Below are positions 40,700 to 51,199 of a stretch of 64,000 bases of DNA, piece after piece (within the stretch, counting starts at the first letter, position 1; every line of letters starts with the position of its first letter). The notes under the pieces were generated by a model, which was not told the origin of the DNA, searched no databases, and was given only the letters and a program-made list of their open reading frames with translations. Position numbers and translations under genes: made by a program. The DNA comes from Heterohyrax brucei (Eukaryota > Chordata > Mammalia > Hyracoidea > Procaviidae): the NCBI GenBank assembly GCA_028571685.1, contig CM053140.1, positions 29,121,501-29,185,500 on the forward strand. Direction: 5' to 3'.

Positions 40700-41770
40700 C
40701 AAAGGCCTGAAGAGACGTTTCAGTGCAGAGGATGGTCAGCCTCAGAGGTCTCCAGGGAACGAGACCCCCACGGGCAGTCACCAAGCACCCGTCAATGGTA
40801 GAACCAGAACGGCGACCACATTAAATGCGGGTGTAGCTCCAAAAGGCCAGCCCCACACGCTGTGCTGAATGCAGACAGCCCAGCCACTATGGACAACAGC
40901 TTGGCAGGTGTCAGAAAGCTTCGTGTACGGTCACCACCCAGCTCAGTGTCTGTCCTCCTGGGGCGTGTATTCCAGAGAACTGAAAACCACATCTACATAA
41001 AACTTGTGCACCAGTGTTCCCGGTAGTTTTATTCTTAATAGCTAAAAACGAGGACAGCTGAGGTCCCTCCGCAGCTAAGTGTTTACACCAGCTGTGGTGT
41101 GTTCACACAACCAGATGTTCCTCAGCAGTTAGGGGAGGACCTGTTGATTCCTGCAACTACTGGTGGATCTGGCACTATGCTGAGAGAAATAAACGCAGTA
41201 TCAGAGGGTTACAGGCTGTTTTGACTCCGTGCATTTAACAGTCTCCAAATGACAAAATCCCAGAGATGGAGAGCAGATGGGTGGCGGCCTAGGCTGTGTG
41301 GGGAGAGTGGGACATAAGGGCAGCTAGGGGAGGTCCTTGTGGGATAGAGTATTTATGCATCAAAAGGGGCTTCTTGTTGGATGCCTTCAAGATGATTCTG
41401 ACTCATAAAGGCACCGTGTGATGGAGTAGAACTGCCCCATGAGGTTTTCTTGGCTGTAATCTTGATAGAAACAGACCACAAGTCTTTCTTCTGCTGGGAG
41501 GATTTCAACCACAAACCTTTTTGTTAACAGTCTAGCATTTAACTGTTAAGTTTAACAGCAGCCTCCTTCATATAAGGCTACACAGGCAAGAAAGAGTCTA
41601 GGAGTATGCCCACAGTGTTGTCAGCACCCTCTTGTGATGGCGTGACGTTGTACTATGGGTACATGAGATGTGGCTGTCGGAGAACCTGGGCGATGGGTAC
41701 GGGGAGTCTGTACTATCTTTTTTACTTCCTGTGACTCTTAACGTTATTTCAAATAAAAAGTTAAAAAATG
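40700..41770 (+). mobile_element. Old L1 3' end, plus strand
   Basis: Diverged L1 3' phrases: TATTCCAGAGAACTGAAAACC, CTTGTGCACCAGTGTTCCC, CTATGCTGAGAGAAATAAAC and the terminal TTATTTCAAATAAAAAGTTAA. A SINE interrupts it. Confidence 0.65.
41372..41555 (-). repeat. AfroSINE, diverged long subtype
   Basis: GATTCTGACTCATAAAGGC, GGAGTAGAACTGCCCCATGA, AATCTTGATAGAAACAGACC and a damaged head. It lies inside the L1 3' end. Confidence 0.8.
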
Positions 41771-41799
41771 TATTTGAAGGTATCGGATTGGTTCTTAAA

Positions 41800-44700
41800 A
41801 CCTAGAGTTCAGATGAGAGGTGACAGGGCCAGGGCAGCTTTGGAGTGCTCACCCCAGTGGTGCAGGCCAAGATCCTAACTGGTTGTGGCTGTTGGTCCTG
41901 CTCAGGGACACTGGTCAACAGGGGGTGTGGATGCCCAGCCAGCGGTGCTTGCAAGGGGTAGACATTCAGTGTGTCTGGTCGAGGTATGTGAGTTTGCTTG
42001 GTGGGAGGGCCAGGGTGAGAGGTGGTGGGGCCGAAGTAGGGTGCAGGGGAGTCACTGGGTTGAAATGTCAGGTTCGAGGAGACAGTGCCTAGGCTCTGGA
42101 ACAAGTCAGAGACCCTCCTAGGGTCTGTAGTTGGGGGGAGGGGTACCTGGCACTCCTGGAGGCTAAAGGCACAGGGTGCTCCTTGTCCCTGGACAATCCT
42201 GAGAAAACCAGGGAGGTCACCAAGCTGGGCAGGGAGACAGCTTAGAGGCAGAAGAGGAATCCTGGCCCCATCTCTGCCATGGGGTCTGAGAGTGTCCTGT
42301 TTTCCTGAAACCTGATGGCGTTTCTCCTCCCCAACTTTCTGCTCTGTCACGGCAACTTGGACAAAGCAGTCACACTCCTGGACAATCCCCCCCTCAGAGG
42401 CAGGCACCCGGGGCCTAGCAAAGCCTGAGCCACTGAGTCTCCAAATACCTGCTTCACTGGGGCCTCATGGGGCTGGTGTCTGTTTGTCTACCAAAGGGGC
42501 CCCTTGGGGTGGCCCATGGGGAGGGCGTGCTGAGGCCTGCCTCCCTCCCCCAGGGCCAGAATTACCTGTATGTGGTTTGTAGCAGTTGTTTTTCCAGGCA
42601 GACTTTGCCTCCTTCACCTCAAAGAGGAAGTCCTTAAAGCTCCCCGCTGGCAGGCTGGCTGGGATGTGCCGGGACAGAGCGGGGGCTGCAGGGCTGCAGG
42701 GCCCAGACACATGGTCGACTTGTTGCCAATCCAACAGTGGAGCTGGCCGCTTGTAACCCGACCAGACGCGACCCGGTCCCACCGAGGAGAGCAGGTGCCA
42801 GTCAGCCCTTCCTGCACCAGGGAGTCTCAATTATCTGCACGCAATTAACAGTCCACAATTAGAAAAACCCTAACTGTTGTGTTTACTCTCTGAGCTCCCT
42901 CCCCTGGCTGTGGACTGGATGGCTCTGTCCTGGGTGGAGCTGGTGGTGTGAAGTGTCCCTGTCCAGGGACCCTGTCAGGCCTCTAACGGTCACCTGCTGT
43001 GTGGGTGTTGTACACCACACACACCGCAGGTGGGGCTCTGGGCTGGGGGACATATGGAGGGCATAGGGCCAGTGAGGCCAAGTCCTTGGACAGCCCCGGG
43101 CTGGACACAGAAGCACTGAAGGTCTTTCAGGGTCCCAGGCAACAGCAGGTATGGGCTTCATTCTGGGGACAGGGCATTCCTCATTAACAAGCATCTAGAG
43201 GTCACAGGCTGTAGTGGCCTGAGGCTGTGGTGCGGCTGGGCTGAGGTGACCACCAAGGGCAGGCTGCCTCCTACTGCAGAGTGGGCTCCAGGCTGCTGCC
43301 CTCACGGTGGTCTTCAGGCAGTCATATGTGGAGCTGAAAGTGGATCCTGCCAGCCAGGGACCCTCCCATCCTCGGGCATGTGGGACGGACATCGGGACAC
43401 TGAGGTGGTCATCCGAGTAGATACAGGTTGTGGAGGTCAGTCCCCAGTAGGCACATTTTTTGAGCATGCCTGCAGGTGGCGCCCCTCTCCAGGTGGTCTT
43501 ACTGGCCTCCTGTACCCTGGCCTGGGCCCTGCAAGTGAGCCAGGAGTCGGGCAGGTTGGGTGGTGCGGCTGCTCCCAGGATTTGGCCTTGGCTCCCCACA
43601 CTGAGGAGGTAGGGTGCCCAGGGCTGGGGCTGAGGCAGCCCCTTCCCTCAGTGCTAGTAGGAAAGGAATTTGTCTTTGATCCGTGAAACATCCCCCCCAC
43701 CCCCCACCCCGCCCTGGCAGGTAACTTGCAGATATCAGCCCTTCCAGCCCCGAGCTGCAGTTTCCCAGGGAATCCCTCGAGCCCTCTCAGCACCCCCAGA
43801 TGGTACGGCAAACTTTAGCCTTCCATCCCTCCTCACATCTCTCCGCTAGAGACTCCACACCCCTGATTCCTAATTTCCTATGTTATCAATGAAGTGGAGG
43901 TGGGGCCTTCTGAAGCCACCCCAGTCCCATGGGCTGTTTCTGCGCTGACATGCATACCCTTAGCTCCCTATGTTCCTCTTGGCTCACGGGGCTGCCCCTT
44001 GCCCCCAGGATGGGGTTTTGGGCCTGACAGTTGGGCTATCATTGTTCCTAACCCACGGGCTGGGGTAGTGTTGGGGACAGTGTGGAAAGAATACCACCCC
44101 GCCTGCCCCCTGTCCGGTGCTGTATGCAATGAAAGCCATTCATTTGTTCTCCCAGAAAGCGCACATGGGGCCCCCTGAGGGCCAGTTCACTGTGGGGACC
44201 CAGGGTCAGAAGGACCAAGTCAGAGGTACCAACCACACCGGCCTGTTACTGTGCAGCAAGAGCTACATAACTCAGTGTGACACCGATAGAGGCTGCAAAG
44301 GCAGAAGTGGAGCTGCGCCCTGTGAATGCCAAGTTGATCTGTCCCTGTGTCCTGTGGAGCGGTGGGCGTGCGGGGCAGAAACATCCCACGGCTGGTGCTC
44401 GCGTGGTCCGTCTGACAGCTAAGTTGTCCAGAATCCCTAAATGCAGAGTCTACCCAGAATTCAGTGTGTGAACTCTTCTCCCCCCAAGGCCCAACTGTGG
44501 CCATCAGTCATGGTCTGTGCCAACGGCTGCTACCCTAGCCCTGGTGACGCCCCTCTGTGTCACACCCTGTGAGCTTCCCCTTGCTGACTCAGGGACTCGC
44601 TCCTAAAGGACGCAGTGCAGGGTACAAAGTGACTGCAGCTCTGGCTCTCCTGCTCACTCAGTCTGGGTCAGTGGCTGAACATGTGTATGCGGCAAGGGGC

Positions 44701-47330
44701 CTTCGGGAGGAGCTTGGGTGAGGATCCCTGCTACGGAGCTCTGCGAGTCACTGTGATGACTTGGGACTGACAGACAGAACTCTCCAAGGACCACACGGTA
44801 GCAGGGCATCTGGCCTCGGATAGGCACAGCAGCTGTCACCAGAAGCTCCTGTTCCTGCTGCCTGCCCTGTCTGGCTATGGATGTGGGTCGTGGCTCCCAC
44901 ACCCTCACCTTTCTGTCCCTGGCGCTGCCTGACTTCATGCCAACAGGGACGAGGGGCTGCTCTAAGTCCTGGCCTCTGCGTTTGAATGCGGCCAAGGCAC
45001 TGAATTCAGGGGTGCCGGTGGGTGGCCTGCTCTGCACTCCCCACCCACCTCCGGGCTGCCACAGGATCCTCTGGCTTGAGGCCCGTTTAATGCCTAACCT
45101 GAGCACCAGCCCCACCCTGGGCAAATGTTTATTTGGCAAATAAGGGCTCACCAGGAGGAAGGCCACGAAGGGCTGCCCAGGAGTGAGCACGAGCGAACTG
45201 TGGTGGCCAACTGACCCTGGAGGAACCATAGGTGGCTTGTAGCGGGGGAAGGGAAGTGGGAGTGTCAGGAAGGAAGAGGGGAGCAGGATGTGCCCTGAGA
45301 AGGAGGGGCTGTTGAAGCCGTGGGGCAGGTGTGGAGGAGGAGTTGAGCTGTGGCCTGTGCTAGGACAGAACATGCCCTGATGTCCCGCTGTGCTCCTGCA
45401 GGATCCCCACGTCCTGATGTGGGATATGAGCCCAGGAGCATCAGGGGTTTTCAGCCCCAGGACCTTTGTCTCTCATAGGCGTGGTCCAGAAAGATGCCTA
45501 GGGCAGAGCTTAGGAGCCCTGATAGACAGGGAGTAGGGAGGAGCGACAGGAGACGGAGGGAGATAGAAGGGCTGACAGTACTCATTCTGCACGTCCTGGA
45601 CCTCAGGGCCCCATGCTGCCTGCACCCAGAATGGAGTCTTCTGCTCTGGGAAACACGGGTGGTAGGTTAGGTGGGCATTGAACCCTTTAAATAGCCCATG
45701 GCTGTGGGCCTAACCCTCCCTCTCTGGGTGGCCTCTCCCAGGAACCTGGTTACAGCTCAGCACTGGCTTAAGCCAGGACACCTGCCAGGAGGCCACCTCC
45801 CTCCCCAGGCCCCAGGTTGCCCTAGGCCTGGCTCGGGGAGGGGTTCTCAGTCCAGCCTCTGGCCTTGTGCTGATCCCCTGGGAGTCCTCCTGGGCAGGCA
45901 CTAGTTCCAGCTTGCGCAGTGCTGGTCAAGACTTTATTCCTTCTGCACCCCAGGGGGTTATGGAGGCTTGAAGGGTCACCATGCTGAGGAGCTAGATGTA
46001 GACTGTTCCAGAAAACCAAGCAGTCCAGGGAGTCAGGCAAAGCGGCTCCAGGGAATGAGGGCCTTGTTCCCAGTGGGGGGTGAAAGAGACTCCAGAACAT
46101 TCCCTGCTCATATAAACCAACGACCATGGGCAGAGCAGGAAGCCAGTCCTTCTTCACAGGAAGAACCGGGCCTGCTGCTGTCAGTTTGGGCTCTGATGTG
46201 GAGCAGGGCATGGAGTTGGAGGAGGAAGTGGGAAGAAGCAGCAGGCTGAGGACAGTGGGACCAGAAGCAATGTACAGCTGCTGCCCTGGTGTGTTAATGG
46301 CGGTAGGTCTGGTCCTTCAGGTTCCAGGTGCAGAGAGGGATCTCAGGACCCAGCCAGGCAGGAGCATGAACCCTACTCCAGACCTTAGACCCCTAGGGTG
46401 ACAAAACAGTGTGGCCCAGGGTGTGATTCCTTCTTCAAGTCCCCACCTGTCCCTCATACACCCTTGACTTTCTGAGCCTATATGACCCTCTTCTTTGCCT
46501 CTGCAACCTTGGTTCTTGTCTTTCCTGCTAGGAAAAATATCTGCCACACATATCAAAGGGGATAGTGGGTTTTAATGTATAAACATCTCTCAGCACCCAC
46601 ACCCTAGTGAGGCATGGTTCCCCAAAGAATACAAACATTTCATAACCTTCCAGATGTCCCATCGCCACACTCACAAGGAAATGCACATTACACAGGGCAC
46701 CCTCTCACCTGAAAGACTGTCAGCTTTAAAAATTTGCTAGTCCTTGGGGCTAGAGGACGCAATATACTCACTCCACTAGGGCCCGGAGTTGGACAATCAG
46801 AAAATGAATCCAACAACAGGACCACGAGCCCCCAAATGCCTGCTTGTGTGGGTAGTCATCCCGATTCAATTCTGAGGAGACAACTGGAGACACAGGGAAT
46901 GTTTGTGTTCCGGGACGTTCGCTGAGTCATTATTTAGAGAAACACTGAGAAAAAGCCCGGATGTCCCACATGAAGGCCCGAGAGAGCCCGAGCTTTCAGC
47001 TACGGAGCTGTTTTCCGGTGAAGGTTTAACAAGAACAGAACATGGAGACATTCACAGCTGGATCATGAGTGGAAAGATAGGATTGTTTTTTAACCCTCTG
47101 TTTATACCAATGTGTGGAAAAGAATGTGTCAAGAAATGCACAGCAAGTAGTGGTCACTGCTGAGTGTGTGGTCAGTGCCGATGTCTGTTCTCTTACCAGA
47201 GCTTTCTGCCTTTGCTACCTTATCTGCTTCTTTATTAGGAAAAAACTACCTGCACAGGTCAACAGGAAGGCTGGCAGCCCTGCAGCAGGAAGGGGCCACC
47301 TGTGGGGTAAAGTTAGGGGGGACCAGATAG
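41800..47330. other. GC-rich intergenic DNA, no gene recognised
   Basis: Contains the longest open frames of the window (minus strand 44654-45373 and 41802-42407). These are Pro/Ser/Leu-rich, lack known motifs and look like chance frames in GC-rich DNA. Part of 46560-47110 may be an old L1-type 3' end but is too diverged to name. A C-run at 43692-43714 and a CTCF-like site at 43466-43484 are the only structured signals. Confidence 0.5.
43466..43484 (+). promoter_or_regulatory. Candidate CTCF site
   Basis: ATGCCTGCAGGTGGCGCCC aligns with the CTCF core: CC at positions 4-5 and CAGGTGGCGC at 8-17. It is weaker than the site at 38946. Confidence 0.45.
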
Positions 47331-47339
47331 CCATGAGAG

Positions 47340-47525
47340 GGTGCACACACAGTGTGCTTGTGCACATAGTGTGTGGTGTACACGTGTGCCATGAGGTGTG
47401 TGTGGTATGTATGGTGCACATGTGTGTGGCATGTGGTACGTGTGTGTGCATGGCATGTAGTGTTTGGTGCACGTGTGTGGCATGAACATGCATGTGCATG
47501 TTGGGTGTGTGTTGTACATGGTGTA
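47340..47525 (+). repeat. TG-rich imperfect microsatellite
   Basis: Degenerate GTGTGTG, GTGCACA and GTGGTAC units over about 185 bp, with frequent short inverted GTGCAC motifs. It is of the same class as 40190-40440. Confidence 0.85.
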
Positions 47526-48810
47526 ACCCTGCCTACAGTGAGGCTTCAAGCTCCTGTGTGACGGGCCATGTGTGGATGGTGACTATCTCACCTTATGGAT
47601 TCCCTGCTGTGTTGCCATTTGGTCAAATATAGGGACCACTCTGGTACCCTTCCCCACTCCAAGTATTGCTCAAGGGACAGTGGGTACACTCATGGGACTC
47701 TGAAGGGGTTGCTGAAGGTAGGCATCTGTGGGCACAGGGCGGGGGCTGCTCTGCCCAACTCCCCTTTGACTCCAGCTCCCACAGGCTGTGTGCAGAGCCC
47801 TTCCCGCTCATCTCCGGGATCAGGGCCTGGCCCATCCCAGGCTCCAGGCACCTGGGCTCCTGTTGCCTGCTGTACCCCGGAGCTGAAGCTCCCGCATCAC
47901 TCCACCTGGGGAGGGGACTCAGCTCGGCCAGTTGTGCCTCTTCAGGGGCCCCCATGGGGCAGACCCCTCCATCCTGAAAACCAGCTGCTTTTGCACATTC
48001 CTCACTGCCTCACTACCCCCAGGTATCCCATACTCCATGCCTGGCTCCTGACCTCATGCACGAACACAGCCCATGGGAGGGATCTGTGGCCTGGTTGGGT
48101 GTGGCACTTGGATCTAGAAGGCTCTGACCTTTTGACCAACTGACCAGCTTTGCTGAACTTTAGATAACCCAGTCGCTGGGTGGCTCATCCAGGTATGACC
48201 TTCTATAGCAGGCTGTGCTGTGTCCTCTGTCCTTGGCCAGAGAAAAGAGCTGAATCTTGACCTCAATCAGCCAGTCCTACAGCTGCCTCCCACAGACTGG
48301 GCAGCGACATGTGTAAGAAAAGGACAAACATGTGGGCACACATGCATGCACACACACATTTGCATACACCGCCCCCAGCCCACTCATTCCTGCACCCACT
48401 CCAAGGCAGCCCTCCCTACTCCGCCACATTGGTGGACACTGGAAAGTCCAACTTCTCTGTGACCTGGGGGAGCCTCACACTTGGTGCTGCCCCTTTCCTG
48501 TAACCCCTCAGACTGCTGAGCACCATGGCCCTGCCAATAATTCCAACCCTCAGACCTCCCCCAGGCAATGTGACTGTCCTGGCAGGAAGCTGGGCAGGGG
48601 AAGACCCTCTGATGTGGTGTTGGGACATCACGTACAAAGTCCCTAGAGAAGCCCCTTGCCACAGTGTAGAGCCAGTCTAGGGGCAGTCAGGACAGAGGAA
48701 GGAGAAGCAGTCCTTCAGAAAGTGGCCCTGAAGTGATGGACTGGCTGCGAGGGGCATGTAGAGTTTGCTTCTTTATATCACAATCCTTTCTGCAGCTGAT
48801 CAAATCCAAC
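47526..48810. other. Intergenic DNA, no gene recognised
   Basis: Contains an unrecognised plus-strand frame (47595-48143, Pro/Ser-rich) and a short CA-rich stretch near 48330-48365. Nothing else is visible. Confidence 0.45.
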
Positions 48811-48817
48811 AAAGACA

Positions 48818-48960
48818 AAAAAACAAACTCAACCATTTACCATCAATTCCAACTTATTGCCGTCCTACAGACAAAGTGGAGCTGCCACATGGAGTGTCCA
48901 AGGAGCACTGTGGATTCACACTGCCAATGTTTTGGTGGCGCTATGCCACCAAGCTTCCAT
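48818..48960 (-). repeat. AfroSINE, diverged
   Basis: ACCATCAATTCCAACTTATTG, AAAGTGGAGCTGCCACATGG, GATTCACACTGCCAATG and CTATGCCACCAAGCTTCC. Reverse orientation. Confidence 0.8.
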
Positions 48961-49009
48961 CAAAAGCCATGTAGTTCCCCCGTATGCAAGGATGACTTGA
49001 CAGACTGAA

Positions 49010-49080
49010 AGGGAAAAATGTGATTACTACAACTGATGCAGAAAAAGCTTTTGATAAATTTCAAAACCTATTTGCGATTT
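49010..49080 (+). mobile_element. L1 ORF2 fragment carrying reverse-transcriptase motif A
   Basis: Encodes ITTDAEKAFDKFQNLF, the L1 reverse-transcriptase motif containing a catalytic Asp (DAEKAFD). It then joins L1 3' UTR sequence directly, so the rest of ORF2 is deleted. Confidence 0.85.
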
Positions 49081-49082
49081 TA

Positions 49083-49796
49083 AAAATATCTCTCAGGAGC
49101 TCTCTGCACCCCACATTGGTGCGTGGCGTCTGGGGTCTTAAAAGCTGCCAAGCTGCCATCCAAGGACACAGCAAATGGTCCCAACTCAGTAGGAACAGAT
49201 GCTCACCGAGGGCCAAAATGGCATGCAGTAAAGATAACCGAGAAGACAGAGAGACCCACAAGAGTGGGTGCCTACATCGACCTGGGACCGGAAGAACCGG
49301 GTGGTGCCCGGCCACCACCAGTGATAGCCATGACGGAGCTCGCAGAGAGGAGCCTCACCGGCAACACAAGAATAAAAAGAGGTGCATCATGAGATCTCCA
49401 CTAAAAGACCTCAATTGATGGTCCAGCGGTTTTGGGGTTCCTCTGAGAGCATGGCCCCCGGCCCTGATGCTGCCCTTTCCCATAAATTATAACAAAGGTC
49501 CACTCTTTGGGCAGGAATGGAATGGACTTGGCAATGCAGAGTGACCACATATTGGAAGCACTTTATGGTTCTATACATCTATAGGATATCATCTTGCTGA
49601 CCTCTGGCTGGAGGAAGGGGAGTGGACGGAGAGGAGGGGAAAGGAGACTGTTGGGAGGATGAGACATGTATGGAGCAGAGAGGAATAGTGTGCAGTCACC
49701 GGACAGGGAGAGCAGTGGAAGCTGCATATAGGGGGGCATGTAAATTTACATGTGAATGTACATTTTCACTCAATTATGTTAAATAAAAAAAAAAAA
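49083..49796 (+). mobile_element. L1 3' UTR, copy 1 of 2
   Basis: Starts ATCTCTCAGGAGCTCTCTGC, contains GGGGTCTTAAAAGCTGCCAA and ends GTACATTTTCACTCAATTAT plus poly-A. It is the 3' UTR type found with ORF2 elsewhere in the window (14160-14900, minus strand). Confidence 0.8.
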
Positions 49797-50312
49797 ATCT
49801 CTCAAGATCTTCTGCACCCCATATTGGTGAGTGGCTTCTAGAGTCTTAAAAGCTAGCAAGCTGCCATCTGAGATACACCAAATGGTCCCAACTCATCCAA
49901 AACAGATGATCACCAAGAACAACAACGACACGAGGGAAAAAGAGCTCAGGAGACGGAGGGACCCATGTGAATGGGAGACCGCATCAACTTCTGAACAGAA
50001 GAACCAAACGGTGCCCTGCCACCACCAAAGACAGCCATGATGAGGCACGCAATGTTGAGTCTCTGTGCCAACATGAGAAAAAGAGGCGTGCAGCTCAAGA
50101 ACTCTACTAAAAGACCAGAATTGATGGTCCAATGGCCCGGGGGATCCCCTGGGAGCATGATTTCTAGTCCTGCTGCTGCCCCTGACCAGAAAACACTACT
50201 GAGGGCAACTTTTCAACCAAAAATGCAGAAAGGTGGGTACTGAGAGTTTTAAATGGAAAATCGACTTGGATTGTAAACTGTCACTTAATCATAACAAAGA
50301 ATTTTTTTTTTT
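49797..50312 (+). mobile_element. L1 3' UTR, copy 2 of 2
   Basis: Starts TCTCTCAAGATCTTCTGCAC directly after the poly-A of copy 1. It contains AGAGTCTTAAAAGCTAGCAA and ends GATTGTAAACTGTCACTTAA. Its 3' end differs from that of copy 1. Confidence 0.8.
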
Positions 50313-50739
50313 AATGTGACCATACGGTTTGTGTACTGTATGGTTCTGTGTATTTACAGGATGCTGTCTTATTGGTCTCCTTCTAGATGGGAGAGAAGAA
50401 GGTGGAGAGAAGGGGATAGATGCTTTATAAGCGATGCCTACCCCGTACTTACCCTGTCTATTAATTCAGCTCCTGTTCCCCTCCACCCTGTCATCTCACC
50501 TCTGGATAGGAGTTGCTCAGACAACCTCCTGTATATATTTAAGCCAAGAAGCACATTCTTCACCAGCATCACTCCGTGTCTTATAGTCCAGCCCAATATT
50601 TGTCTGAACGGCTGGCTTTGGCACTGTTTTAAGCTCTGGGCTAACAGAGAGTCTGGAGGCCATGTCCTTAGGTGACTCTCAAATCTAACGGACCATCAAG
50701 TGTAGTCTAAAATGGTTGCTTTTGTATTTTATGTGACTT

Positions 50740-51120
50740 CTACCACAATTTTTTTCTTAAGGCAAAATAAAATGAAGCCAAATACTTTTTCTATACCAGC
50801 AATTAGAAAAAAGACTAAATGGAATTCACAGTAGCAAGAAAAGTGAAAAAGTACCTAAGAGTTAACTTAAGCAAGAATATACACAACGTTTATGGAGAGA
50901 CTTTAAAATTCACATAATGGTCGGGACAACGATCGTAATAAACTCCTTCTGTGCTCTTGGACAGGAGACAGGAGCGTCGTGAAGATGTCTGCTCTTCCTA
51001 AGTGACCTATCAGTTCTGCGCAATCCTACTCAAAACTACATTTGATGCTTTTCCAGGAACCAGATAAACCTGAATATGGAGTAGCAGCAACAATGGACTC
51101 CAGCTCATATCTGCGAACAA
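50740..51120 (+). mobile_element. L1 ORF2 fragment, plus strand
   Basis: GGAATTCACAGTAGCAAGAA, CCTAAGAGTTAACTTAAGC, GGAGAGACTTTAAAATTCA and TGACCTATCAGTTCTGCGC resemble old L1 ORF2 after the polymerase domain. No open frame remains. Confidence 0.6.
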
Positions 51121-51199
51121 GAGGAAGACCTGAAATCAGGCGACATTTTGCTCTGTGTGTCAGAGCCGATTCAGCAGCCGCTAACAACAGTTATCCCCA

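Noticed and set aside
41802..42407. 201-codon minus-strand frame
   Set aside because: Low-complexity composition and no recognisable motif; flanked by L1 remains and similar chance frames.
44654..45373. Longest open frame of the window (239 codons, minus strand)
   Set aside because: Pro/Ser/Leu-rich, no domain, no splice or promoter context, overlaps other open frames in GC-rich DNA; most likely chance.
47595..48143. 182-codon plus-strand frame
   Set aside because: No homology recognised, Pro/Ser-rich; overlapping frames of similar length on both strands argue against coding.
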